Positions 27,227-36,200 of a stretch of 64,000 nucleotides of DNA are shown here, piece after piece (the stretch's first letter is position 1; every line of letters begins with the position of its first letter). Below the pieces are notes generated by a model. The model had not been told where the DNA came from, searched no databases, and saw only the letters and a list, made by a program, of their open reading frames with translations. The position numbers and the translations under genes were made by a program. The stretch is from an uncultured Lachnospiraceae bacterium (GTDB taxonomy: Bacteria > Bacillota > Clostridia > Lachnospirales > Lachnospiraceae), in the NCBI GenBank assembly GCA_910583605.1, contig CAJTXN010000001.1, positions 496,001 through 560,000 of the forward strand, read 5' to 3'.

Positions 27227-27841
27227 TTATTTGTTACGAATCATATATATTTTTTCGGAATTTAACTTTTGATTCTTAACAACATAAGCTGTAGTTATTT
27301 TTACCATATTCGAAGATGCATGTATGGTATTTTCATCTTCCTCCGTATGAGTCGTAGATTCCTCCTCTGACTCTTCCTCCGATTCCGATTCTTCTTCTGA
27401 TGTCGTAGTTTCAAACTCCGAATCTAAAAATTCAACTTTAAATTCCGTCATACAGTTGGTGATCAGGTGATCCTCAATATCATCATTATCTATATCACTT
27501 TCTTCATTATATACTGCAAATTGATTTGTACTTTTGTCGTAATATAATATTTTATCTCCGGTATATAACATTCTGATATCGCCATGATCAATATATTTTG
27601 TCTTTTCCACACTGCCTGTAATAACAACATCTTCAATATAATTATTTGCCAGCTGCATTTCTTTCTGAACCTTCGTCTTCAGATTGGCTGCCTCATAACT
27701 TCTCGTTCCAACCGACATAAAAGAATATACGGCCAGTGTCACCATACTGGCAATTGCCAAACCGATTATCATTTCAATTAAGGTAAATGCCCGATTATCT
27801 TTTGTAATTCTCTGATTATGGGTTGTTTTCACTACTTTCAT
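27227..27841 (-). CDS. minor type IV prepilin (PilW/GspJ-like)
   Basis: A 204-residue prepilin-like protein. The N-terminal motif is NRA|FTLIEMIIGLAIASM, with Phe at +1 and Glu at +5 but Ala in place of the usual Gly at -1 (residue 18). The hydrophobic helix (19-40) is followed by a body with an acidic Glu/Ser stretch at about 148-170. Placement after three other minor prepilins and its large body suggest a PilW or GspJ role in a pilus tip complex. No cysteine pair typical of major pilins is seen. Confidence 0.82.
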   Translation of the reverse strand: MKVVKTTHNQRITKDNRAFTLIEMIIGLAIASMVTLAVYSFMSVGTRSYEAANLKTKVQKEMQLANNYIEDVVITGSVEKTKYIDHGDIRMLYTGDKILYYDKSTNQFAVYNEESDIDNDDIEDHLITNCMTEFKVEFLDSEFETTTSEEESESEEESEEESTTHTEEDENTIHASSNMVKITTAYVVKNQKLNSEKIYMIRNK

Positions 27842-27856
27842 ACTTTCACATCCTCC

Positions 27857-28408
27857 TTAATCAATGTAATGGCGCCCTGTCGGTATTACAAGTTTAATTA
27901 CCTTTTCTCTTTCGGCTTTTGTAATATTGATCTGTACGATATTAATCTTAGTAGCATCGGGCTTTATAACTTCCGCACGTGTATAACTTCCATTAGATTT
28001 GGAACACTGTATTTCTATCATACACCCATCTTCAATCGTTACATCATTTCCAGCTCCATCAGAACCACTCACTTCTGTTTCCTTCAATTTTTTGGATTCC
28101 AGCACTTTCCAGTCGCCTTCCGTAATAGAACCATCTTCATTAACAATTGACGCCTTTTCCAAAATCTCAACTTTACAAATGTTATTACCATCCTGTTCTA
28201 TCCGCAGCATATACTCATTCCCTTTGGATAATGTCTTGCTGCGTAAGGAAGATAAAGCGGTATCAATATTTTCTGCTGTTGACTCCACATCTGCCTTTTG
28301 GATCATCCAGAACAAGCTTACACTTATCAATACTACAATACCCATAATAGCAATTGTTACAACTAATTCAATTAATGAAAAACCTTTATTCCTATCAGCT
28401 TCACTCAT
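27857..28408 (-). CDS. minor type IV prepilin (GspH/FimU-like)
   Basis: A 183-residue prepilin with the canonical cleavage motif NKG|FSLIELVVTIAIMG (cut after residue 9; Glu at +5) and one long hydrophobic helix. The remainder is a short beta-rich body. It is 15 bases upstream of the next prepilin gene. The small size and position suggest the GspH/FimU-type minor pilin, but the body is not distinctive. Confidence 0.83.
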   Translation of the reverse strand: MSEADRNKGFSLIELVVTIAIMGIVVLISVSLFWMIQKADVESTAENIDTALSSLRSKTLSKGNEYMLRIEQDGNNICKVEILEKASIVNEDGSITEGDWKVLESKKLKETEVSGSDGAGNDVTIEDGCMIEIQCSKSNGSYTRAEVIKPDATKINIVQINITKAEREKVIKLVIPTGRHYID

Positions 28409-28438
28409 ATCACATTCCTCACTCTCTAATTAAATTAG

Positions 28439-30922
28439 TTAGTTCTTTCTCCAATTTTCAATGGTAATTAAGTTCTGATAATCCGTATTGGAAGTCTTGA
28501 TTTCACTGCTATCACCGGAACCGGAACTAAATCCGAGAAACTGCCCAAGATACTCATCATAGGTTGCTAAAATCTTAACTAATTCAGGACATGCAGTAAT
28601 CGTCGCACCATTTTCAATTGTCAGGTTCCCACCACATATAATCATCCCCGTAAAATCTTTTGTAACTGCTACATCTCCACTTGCAATGATAACTCCATAA
28701 TCTCTATTTGTTCTGACAATATGTCCTCCGCTATGTGCATTATCACTAATTGTGACTCCCATATCAACTTCATCAACACTCTTTCCAAAAAGACGTTGAC
28801 AGAATTCTTCTCCCACTTCCCTAAGATTTGGGGTCCTCAGCACATTTTGAGATTCTTTTTCTTCCCTTCCAATATCAGCCAGTAAATCTTCATTTATAAA
28901 ATAGCTATATAGTGTATCATTTGATGCTTCATTTATCGTTGTTAAATCTCCATAAGCATCACTAAATTCAATTAATTCAGAAGAAATAGAATCATATCGG
29001 TATTTCATTTCTTCAATTAAATGCAGAAAACCGGCATCTACCACTCCATTGGTTACACCATATTCTGGACGTATATCCGAAATCTCACCATTTGTTATCT
29101 CCGTAATTGCGCCTACACTGTAAATATTATAGGTTTGATGCTCCAATTTTAAATTTTGTACACCCAGACTTTTCACCTGTGCTTCAACTGTCGGTCTGAC
29201 AAAGGAACTGCTCATCCGGTCAATAAAATAATTTGTCTGCCATACCGGATCATTAGCATACTTATAAAAATATACACTGGTTCCAACTCTTTTTGCAATA
29301 ACCTGTGTCTCGTCTATTCCCAATGCCGAATAATTCAATGTATCGCCGGAAACATAACTTTTTATAAAATCATAATCAACCGGATTGGTCTGTATGATTC
29401 TGGTAGAAGCATTTCCCAAATCTGTTATATCTGCTTTATACAAATTTTGATTTCCTTTAAAAGAAACCGATTCACCTGTCATGTATGTAGAATTTCCGGC
29501 TGATTCTTGGGTTTCCAGATCAATATAAGCACGCCCTCCCAAAATAACCATATCATTCGGTTTTGCAGGCGCTAATATTACATCAGCATTTTTTCCATTC
29601 ACCATGATAGCACTTCTTCCCTCATGATCATATACATAATCCTCTGGCAAAGAACTGCTCTCAAATATGGTTCTGTCAGAACCGTTTGCCTCCATATTCT
29701 CATTCAGAGAGGATTCTTTAAATCCGTATCCAAAGTAATTACCGGTAATTCTCACTGTACTGTTATCCCCATTGATTTCTAAATCATCAGCAATAATACA
29801 ATCACCATTTACATTAAGAGCACTTACATTTCCTTTCGTAATAAGATTATTTGCCCATAAATGCATTCCGGAAGATTGGGTATCAGAATCCAACAGTCCA
29901 TATTCTATCAGGTTTACATCATCCCTCTGGGTCAATCTGTTAAAATTAGCCTCTGCATTTTTTATTACTACGGAACCTCCGCTGATAAAGTTTTTTGCAT
30001 TTACATTCAGCACCAGCCCTGAATTTTCAATGTTTACAGCAGCTTTCTTAGAAACGGAACTTGTTCCCACATAAACATTTCCTATAATATTAACAGAATT
30101 ATTTGGTGAATTAATAGTAACAGAAGCCTTTGAGATATCCTTTAAATTGGTTTCTGTAATCTGTAGCAAATCACTTATATCAACAGTGCCATTTGTTACC
30201 TTCTTTTGTAATGTCTCATATCCATCTACCAACAACGCAAACTTATACAGTTCACTAGAATTATCCGAACCGGTATCTGCAAATTTCATATTGATATCCG
30301 GCAGTGCAACTACAAAATCCGTAGTGACAGAAACATAAAATCCACTGGCCGTCCAGCTGCTGATTTTTATATCTTTAAATTTTATTTTCTGTTCTGTTTC
30401 ATCACAGAATACATCCGTTAAACAGGTAACTCCGTCACTGTCATAAACAGGCTCCACATTAAAGGTAACTTTATTTACAGTACCGATATACCCTTTTAAT
30501 ATACTTAATTTATCTTCAATTGAAAGTTCTCCGCCGTTTTCTGAATCCTCAATAAATTTATTTTTTAAATTTTCCAGATACCGCTGGTCGAACGCAGCCT
30601 CTGCTTCCTCACCGCTTAGTGTTACAAGACGGTTTTCATCATTTCTGCTTACCACATTGGACAGAACATGCTGATATGCTTCTGACACTGCGGCCATTGC
30701 TTCAACACCGATTCCGGCATATATTTCATCAACTGCTTTTTCAACATAATAAAAATTTTTCTTCGACGAATTGTCAGCAAGTTTCATTTGATAATTTGCA
30801 GCTGTAATATTCAAAATTAATGTTCCAAGTATTCCAAGCAACAGAATACCAATCATAACAACACCAAGGGTATTGCCTTTATTATTCATTCTTTTTTTAA
30901 ATATTCTGTACATCAGTTTCAT
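28439..30922 (-). CDS. large PilX/GspK-like minor prepilin with beta-helix-like body
   Basis: An 827-residue protein with a prepilin-like N-terminus, NKG|NTLGVVMIGILLLGIL (cut after Gly16), lacking the Glu at +5 that other subunits have. Absence of Glu5 is characteristic of GspK and common in PilX-type subunits at the pilus tip. The body is far larger than the usual 200-350 residues: about 270-500 and 735-785 consist of short repeated beta strands with Asn/Gly turns (VNIIGNVYVG, ALNVNGDCIIADDLEINGDN, GVIIASGDVAV, MIICGGNLTIENGA), resembling a beta-helix or bactofilin-type fold. Its ATG overlaps the previous stop codon (ATGA), so it is coupled to the upstream PilV-like gene. Confidence 0.8.
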   Translation of the reverse strand: MKLMYRIFKKRMNNKGNTLGVVMIGILLLGILGTLILNITAANYQMKLADNSSKKNFYYVEKAVDEIYAGIGVEAMAAVSEAYQHVLSNVVSRNDENRLVTLSGEEAEAAFDQRYLENLKNKFIEDSENGGELSIEDKLSILKGYIGTVNKVTFNVEPVYDSDGVTCLTDVFCDETEQKIKFKDIKISSWTASGFYVSVTTDFVVALPDINMKFADTGSDNSSELYKFALLVDGYETLQKKVTNGTVDISDLLQITETNLKDISKASVTINSPNNSVNIIGNVYVGTSSVSKKAAVNIENSGLVLNVNAKNFISGGSVVIKNAEANFNRLTQRDDVNLIEYGLLDSDTQSSGMHLWANNLITKGNVSALNVNGDCIIADDLEINGDNSTVRITGNYFGYGFKESSLNENMEANGSDRTIFESSSLPEDYVYDHEGRSAIMVNGKNADVILAPAKPNDMVILGGRAYIDLETQESAGNSTYMTGESVSFKGNQNLYKADITDLGNASTRIIQTNPVDYDFIKSYVSGDTLNYSALGIDETQVIAKRVGTSVYFYKYANDPVWQTNYFIDRMSSSFVRPTVEAQVKSLGVQNLKLEHQTYNIYSVGAITEITNGEISDIRPEYGVTNGVVDAGFLHLIEEMKYRYDSISSELIEFSDAYGDLTTINEASNDTLYSYFINEDLLADIGREEKESQNVLRTPNLREVGEEFCQRLFGKSVDEVDMGVTISDNAHSGGHIVRTNRDYGVIIASGDVAVTKDFTGMIICGGNLTIENGATITACPELVKILATYDEYLGQFLGFSSGSGDSSEIKTSNTDYQNLITIENWRKN

Positions 30923-31986
30923 TCCGCATCCCCCTTGTCGCTGATATTTTTTGTAGAATTAATGGTTGTAACAATTTTTTCATTATACTTTACCACAATC
31001 TTCATATTATACAAAGTATCCTTCTGTAGCATAGCTACAAGATTTTCCTTTCCTTCCGGACTAACGTTTGTATAGATACATGTCGTTGCAGTTTTATATA
31101 TTTTTTCATCATCGATCAATACTTTATCCTGTAATCCGGCTAATGATTCTTCATCTGAAGGGTTACCATTATCATCCACAGACTTAAATGTTACATTTGA
31201 AGGATTTAGATGAAAACCTCCCTCCTCCTGCGAAGCAAGATATACACATATGTACTGTTCTTTCCCTTTTTCATCCATTAAATTAATGGGACTTATATTA
31301 TTTTCAATGATCAGCTTATCGTTATCTGACATTGGTGTATAGATCAAATAGATCTCCGGTTTAACATCCGTAAAACTCAATGGGTTAAAATCTTTTGCCA
31401 ATACCTGAACGCCATTGATATCACAATATCTGACAGATAATCTGACATCATATTCTTCCGATCCGGTCCTCTTGCTTATGGTTATCGTACATTCCCTGTG
31501 TTCTGCACTCGTACCGGTAGTAAGACGATCCATAGAATAAAAATTGGTCATAAATACTGCCATTTCTTCGTCATCTGCATTTTTTATTATGGGTGTTTTT
31601 TCCTCATTAACACCCGCCGATACATTCGGTTCCCTGCTTGGCTCCAATGTTACTTCTGCACTATAGGCTGCATTATATGAACCCGGCAGGTCTTCGTGAT
31701 TCAATGTAAAACTGTAGCCAATGTTTGACCCATATTCATCCAATAACGGATTATAGGAATATCCGTCTTCGCTGATCAGTTTCCTAAAATCTGTAGCCTT
31801 AAATTCTTCAGCAAGCAACTGACCTATGTCAGTTGCTTCCTGTTTTCTTTTTGATGATATATTATGATTATTCGCAACTATAAAACTGCTTAAGAAGGGA
31901 GCTACTACAAATGCAAGTATTACAACACTTAAAATCAACTCGATAAGCGTAAATCCCTTGTTTTCATTTTTAATGGTCCATTTCAT
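30919..31986 (-). CDS. minor type IV prepilin (PilV/GspI-like)
   Basis: A 355-residue prepilin with the motif NKG|FTLIELILSVVILAFVV (cut after Gly11, Glu at +5). The residues after the helix (SSKRKQEATDIGQLLAEEFKAT) fit the amphipathic part of PilV/GspI proteins. The body is longer than in the model proteins. It is the first of four minor prepilin genes and overlaps the GspK-like gene by four bases. Confidence 0.83.
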   Translation of the reverse strand: MKWTIKNENKGFTLIELILSVVILAFVVAPFLSSFIVANNHNISSKRKQEATDIGQLLAEEFKATDFRKLISEDGYSYNPLLDEYGSNIGYSFTLNHEDLPGSYNAAYSAEVTLEPSREPNVSAGVNEEKTPIIKNADDEEMAVFMTNFYSMDRLTTGTSAEHRECTITISKRTGSEEYDVRLSVRYCDINGVQVLAKDFNPLSFTDVKPEIYLIYTPMSDNDKLIIENNISPINLMDEKGKEQYICVYLASQEEGGFHLNPSNVTFKSVDDNGNPSDEESLAGLQDKVLIDDEKIYKTATTCIYTNVSPEGKENLVAMLQKDTLYNMKIVVKYNEKIVTTINSTKNISDKGDAE

Positions 31987-32013
31987 GAATAGATATCTCC
32001 CTTCTCGAAAATC

Positions 32014-32727
32014 TTACTGTGGTGTATTGGCACCAGAACCCATACCAGTAAAGAAAATATTATCAATTCCCTGATTATATATCGGGATATCGGCAACGGA
32101 TTCCGTTCTGTCCTCGCTGCTAACGGCATACTCCATAACGTTTAAATTACAGGAAACCGTATGCAACGTAGGATCAAAAGCAAAGTTCATACTAATAGGT
32201 ACTCTTCTTTTCGCTTTATCTGACATGATCTGTTTTATAAAATCTTTTATATTACCATATGTACTAGTGACCTGAATAGAATAGCTTCTAACAGACGCTG
32301 TCATCCCATTCGGAATCGTATCGCCACTGTTTATCATTCCATCCTTATTCTCAGTTCCAAATGCCCAGAATAAATTCGGCTCCGACAAAGAAAGAGAAGT
32401 AAATGAAAGTCCGATCTGGCTTGCTATATTGTGATAATCCATAATTATACGCTCAACAGATAACCCTGCATCAAACTTTGACAGTACGGTCTCATATTTT
32501 TCCTCTGCTTCTTTTTTCTTTTTTTCATATTCTTCACGTTTTGATTCTTTTGACTTTAAATCATTATACCGGGTTTCCAAAGCTGAAATTTCATCATTAA
32601 TATCTGATATATTGGTCTGATACTTGGAATAACCCATAAAATAGGATAAAATAAGGGCTACAACACCTATCAGGATTAGAATATACTTCATATTCTGCTG
32701 TAATGCACTATTTTTCGTTTCCTCCAT
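32014..32727 (-). CDS. pilO: type IV pilus inner-membrane platform protein PilO
   Basis: PilO forms, with PilN and PilM, the platform that connects pilus assembly to the cytoplasmic motors. The 237-residue protein has one membrane helix (about 14-32), a coiled coil (40-85, rich in Lys and Glu) and a C-terminal ferredoxin-like body (about 90-210). Composition, topology and position directly after pilMN (3-base gap) support the call; sequence conservation in this family is low. Confidence 0.82.
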   Translation of the reverse strand: MEETKNSALQQNMKYILILIGVVALILSYFMGYSKYQTNISDINDEISALETRYNDLKSKESKREEYEKKKKEAEEKYETVLSKFDAGLSVERIIMDYHNIASQIGLSFTSLSLSEPNLFWAFGTENKDGMINSGDTIPNGMTASVRSYSIQVTSTYGNIKDFIKQIMSDKAKRRVPISMNFAFDPTLHTVSCNLNVMEYAVSSEDRTESVADIPIYNQGIDNIFFTGMGSGANTPQ

Positions 32728-32730
32728 GGC

Positions 32731-34320
32731 TTAGTCCTCCTCTTTTAATGTTGTCTCAGATTCTGCTTCTGCAGCTTCCATATTGACATCAGTCATAAAT
32801 GTCACTTTACAAGAAAAATTAACCATATTTTCAGCGTTCTCTGTCACGCTTGTTACTACAACACTTACGATATTATTATGTTTTTCCAGATTTTCCACAA
32901 ATGCGGCAACCTCAGGCTTATACATACAAGCTCCATTTATGCTGGCAACCCCATTGGAAATACCCATGGAACTGATTCTCATATCCTTTGGCATTATCGT
33001 CTCAAGATAATTTATGAAATCCCACGCATATTCAGTATCATTTACAGTAGACAGATAAAAATTATTCATATCTGTAAACTTATCATTGGATTCATTATAT
33101 GCCTTGATCAAGTCTTCAATATCTTTTATTTTGCCGATATTCTCTTCCAGTTCATCTCTGTCGCTCTCCAAACCCTTATATTTAAACATCGGAAAAAGTG
33201 TCAGTGCGACGGCAGCAACGATCAGAACCAAACCAAACAGCATATATGATGTATCACTTGTACCTGTTTTTTTCGTTGTGACCAGTGAAGTCTTTGGTTG
33301 GAAATTGACCGGATCAAGAGAGGCTCCAATATTAGCCATGTACTGTTTTAACAAAGAATTGGAAAGTTTGATTCTGTTATAAGATTCAACATTCTTTAAT
33401 AAAGTCAGGGATTCTGCCGGAAGACTGGTCTCATTTGAAAACAACTTATCAATTCCAAGCACATCGGCACCTTCACCGATGATTACCAGTTTCTGCAGCG
33501 GTTTATCCGTATTTCGTCCGGAATAATATTCAATCACACGATTCACATTGCTGACCAGATATTTTAATGACGCCGTCATATCATCTGCATCCAAAGATTC
33601 CCCTACCATTTTAGCCTGTGATAAAAGTTCCATGGCTGCTTTTGCTGACATCTTCTTAGAGTCCATAACTGCATTCAGAAGAAGCGATTCACCATAAGGA
33701 ATGGTTCTCTGTAGCTGAAGTATATTTTCATTCATAACAGATACGATCGTCGTATCCATACCAAGCTGTACCACCAACGTCGGCTTTGCATCAATCTGTA
33801 TCTTAATCAGCTGCAGGGTACTGTTACCGGCATAATCTACTGCTTTCACCTTTATTCCCATAACCTTGGCAAGACTGTAATAGCTGTCAACCATTGCTTC
33901 CGGCGCTGCAAATACCAATACTCTGGATTTATTTTCTTCTTTTGTATTCTTCTGCTCCAATATAGTATAAGACAATACATAATCATCAATATTAACCGGA
34001 AAATATTCAGAAGCATTCATATTGATCAGTTCCTGAAGTTTTTCCTTCTTTGCCATAGGCAGAACAACTTCTTTCGTTGCCACTCTTGAAGAGTTAATAA
34101 CAAATGTAACTTCATTTGCCAACACCTGTTCTTCCATCATAGCCTTTTTAATGGTTTCAGATACAAGAGTAATATCCTTAACAAATCCATCCTCGACTGC
34201 GTCTGGCGGTGTCTGTATTGAAACTGCATGATGAACATATACCGTATTCTTTGATTTCTGCATTTCACAGATTTTGATAAATTCATTTCCAATTTCAATG
34301 GTTAGTGATTTAGCTGCCAT
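32731..34320 (-). CDS. pilMN: PilM-PilN fusion protein
   Basis: Residues 1-350 are PilM, an actin-like cytoplasmic protein (SLTIEIGNEFIKICEM at the start; VVQLGMDTTIVSV near 202; KLVIIGEGADVLGID near 290). After a linker there is one membrane helix (about 378-398, YMLFGLVLIVAAVALTLFPM), a coiled coil and a PilN-type periplasm-side domain (420-510). In Gram-negative bacteria these are two genes and the PilN tail inserts into PilM; here they are one chain, as in Clostridioides difficile. The ATG at 34320 has GGGAGG seven bases upstream; 529 residues. Confidence 0.9.
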   Translation of the reverse strand: MAAKSLTIEIGNEFIKICEMQKSKNTVYVHHAVSIQTPPDAVEDGFVKDITLVSETIKKAMMEEQVLANEVTFVINSSRVATKEVVLPMAKKEKLQELINMNASEYFPVNIDDYVLSYTILEQKNTKEENKSRVLVFAAPEAMVDSYYSLAKVMGIKVKAVDYAGNSTLQLIKIQIDAKPTLVVQLGMDTTIVSVMNENILQLQRTIPYGESLLLNAVMDSKKMSAKAAMELLSQAKMVGESLDADDMTASLKYLVSNVNRVIEYYSGRNTDKPLQKLVIIGEGADVLGIDKLFSNETSLPAESLTLLKNVESYNRIKLSNSLLKQYMANIGASLDPVNFQPKTSLVTTKKTGTSDTSYMLFGLVLIVAAVALTLFPMFKYKGLESDRDELEENIGKIKDIEDLIKAYNESNDKFTDMNNFYLSTVNDTEYAWDFINYLETIMPKDMRISSMGISNGVASINGACMYKPEVAAFVENLEKHNNIVSVVVTSVTENAENMVNFSCKVTFMTDVNMEAAEAESETTLKEED

Positions 34321-34346
34321 TTCATAGCCTCCCTTAACTAGTTTTG

Positions 34347-35105
34347 TTATTTCACAAACATACTTAAATACCAGGAAACCAACTGGTCTCCACATACCAT
34401 GGATATATAGATTCCCATTGATAAGTATGGTCCGAATGCCAGAACTCTGTCCTTATCCCTGATTTTCATTAAAATCAAGTGAATCACGGACCCAAGTAAA
34501 CATCCAATGCCCAATGACAAGATGATCAGCTTCCAGCCCACCAGCAATCCGGCTGCGGCCATCAGCTTAATGTCCCCGCCACCGATTCCTCTACCATTGG
34601 TAATGACATATAATAAATATAAAAAACCACTTACTGCAAAAAAACCGATGACATACGACTGCCAATGTCCCAGATCAGTAAGTAATCTTATAATGCCTAT
34701 AATACCGATGAAGATATTAAAGGCCACTGGAATTTCATATATCCTCCAGTCAATGACACTCAGTGCCAATAATGCGGAGGTGCATAAGCAATACAGAATC
34801 GTTGTAAGATTGAAACCGTTTACAATCACAAGAACCGCATACCCAATTCCATTGAATGCTTCAACCAGCGGATACTGTGCCGAAAGCTTTGTTCCGCAAT
34901 ATCTGCATTTTCCTCCTAAAAACAGAAAACTCACAAGTGGTACCAAATCGTACCACTTGAGATGTTCTCCGCAGGACATACAATGAGAGCGGGTTACAAT
35001 TATACTCTCTTTCTCAGGAATTCTGTAGATACAGACATTCAGAAAACTTCCTATAATAATACCATATATAGTTGTGATGATAATGTAAAATAACTCTGCT
35101 CTCAT
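34347..35105 (-). CDS. pilD: prepilin peptidase / N-methyltransferase PilD
   Basis: PilD cuts prepilin leader peptides and methylates the new N-terminus in the membrane. The 252-residue protein has the cytoplasmic zinc-binding cysteines (CMSCGEH... and ...CRYCG, about residues 41-73), several membrane helices, and the two catalytic aspartates: DWRIYEIP near 120 and GGGDIKLM near 176. It lies between the major prepilins and pilMN, so its substrates are encoded around it. Confidence 0.95.
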   Translation of the reverse strand: MRAELFYIIITTIYGIIIGSFLNVCIYRIPEKESIIVTRSHCMSCGEHLKWYDLVPLVSFLFLGGKCRYCGTKLSAQYPLVEAFNGIGYAVLVIVNGFNLTTILYCLCTSALLALSVIDWRIYEIPVAFNIFIGIIGIIRLLTDLGHWQSYVIGFFAVSGFLYLLYVITNGRGIGGGDIKLMAAAGLLVGWKLIILSLGIGCLLGSVIHLILMKIRDKDRVLAFGPYLSMGIYISMVCGDQLVSWYLSMFVK

Positions 35106-35124
35106 TCTCTAATCCTTTTTTAAT

Positions 35125-35607
35125 TTATTGTGTAGGCTGCTGAGACCATGGGTTTGTTTTTGCACATTTAACTTCAGCAGAAAATCCACTGTCTTTGGTA
35201 CCAGTAATCTTTAAATAAAATTGAAAACCATCCTGCTTTGTATTCAGTGTTCCGTCCGATTTCATATACTTAGTTGGAATGTTGTCTTTAACATTCTGTT
35301 CAAACTGACTGTCATAACCTGTAGCAGGTTTTGCTGCTTTAGCAATAAGATTCTGAACAGTATCATATTTTAACATATCAGCATCAGTGCTTGCTGCTGC
35401 AGTAATACTGTCATCTGAACAATAATTCTGTAACTGTGCATTGATTATACTTTCAAGCGTATCAGCATTTGAATTATCTGTCTTCTTCTTGGAATTTCCA
35501 AGATAGCTTGTTAAGTTCGGTGCAATTACTGCTACTAAGACTGCCATAATAGCAATAACGATAATAAGTTCGATTAACGAGAAACCTTTGTTATTCATTT
35601 TTTTCAT
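35125..35607 (-). CDS. pilA: type IV pilin, major-pilin-like
   Basis: A 160-residue prepilin with a short leader (MKKMNNKG) cut before FSLIELIIVIAIMAVLVAVI and Glu at +5. The N-terminal helix through NLTSYLGNSKKK is almost identical to that of the next upstream gene (35696-36145), while the bodies differ, so the two arose by duplication with conservation of the assembly helix. The body ends KTNPWSQQPTQ. Its size and position before pilD suggest a major pilin. AAAGGAG is ten bases upstream of the start. Confidence 0.88.
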   Translation of the reverse strand: MKKMNNKGFSLIELIIVIAIMAVLVAVIAPNLTSYLGNSKKKTDNSNADTLESIINAQLQNYCSDDSITAAASTDADMLKYDTVQNLIAKAAKPATGYDSQFEQNVKDNIPTKYMKSDGTLNTKQDGFQFYLKITGTKDSGFSAEVKCAKTNPWSQQPTQ

Positions 35608-35634
35608 GTTTCCACATCTCCTTTAAATTATTTT

Positions 35635-35675
35635 TGTTTTATATAAAACAGTAAGAAATAGGTATGTATTCTTAC
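35635..35675 (-). other. hairpin and perfect palindrome between the two pilin genes
   Basis: On the minus strand a 7-bp stem (GTAAGAA / TTCTTAC, 35651-35675) is followed directly by the 16-base perfect palindrome TGTTTTATATAAAACA (35635-35650). It may be a weak terminator, an RNA-processing site or an operator that sets different levels of the two pilins. Confidence 0.45.
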
Positions 35676-35695
35676 CGGTTTATATCTGTTTCAGA

Positions 35696-36145
35696 CTACG
35701 GCCATTCTGCCAGCTCATCTGCAGTCGAATGAATGGATCTGCAAATCACTTCATACACTTCTCCCGACTGAATGATAACCTGAATATAATAATTATAATC
35801 CTGACGTTTACACTTAAACTCATTTTTACTGAGCTGTTTTTCCACTTTCTGCTTAAAAGCTCCTGTAGAATCAACATCCGCTATCATTTTGTCAACGCGA
35901 AGAATTCTTTTATTATAGTTTTTAATGATATTCTGCGCCACATTGCTCTCTTCGTCATCCACCAAAGCGCCCTGAACAATATATGTAATGACATTTCCTA
36001 TTTCAACAGCATTTGTTTCATCCGAACGCTTTTTTGATGCCCCAAGATAAGAAGCAAGATTGGGTGCTATCACTGCTACCAACACTGCCATTATGGCTAT
36101 TACGATTATTAATTCAATCAAAGAAAAGCCTTCATTCTTTCTCAT
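35696..36145 (-). CDS. pilA: type IV pilin, major-pilin-like (paralogue)
   Basis: A 149-residue prepilin with a five-residue leader before Gly6|FSLIELIIVIAIMAVLVAVI. The body (VEIGNVITYIVQGALVDDEE onward) is unlike that of the neighbouring pilin, apart from the shared helix and a SKKRSDETNA segment. Two closely placed major-type pilins in one operon suggest either a two-pilin fibre or a major/minor pair; the sequence does not decide which is the main subunit. Confidence 0.87.
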   Translation of the reverse strand: MRKNEGFSLIELIIVIAIMAVLVAVIAPNLASYLGASKKRSDETNAVEIGNVITYIVQGALVDDEESNVAQNIIKNYNKRILRVDKMIADVDSTGAFKQKVEKQLSKNEFKCKRQDYNYYIQVIIQSGEVYEVICRSIHSTADELAEWP

Positions 36146-36200
36146 TTTTTTCTCCCTGTTCTGCTAATCATATGTATAAACCATCATATCTTACTGCAAA

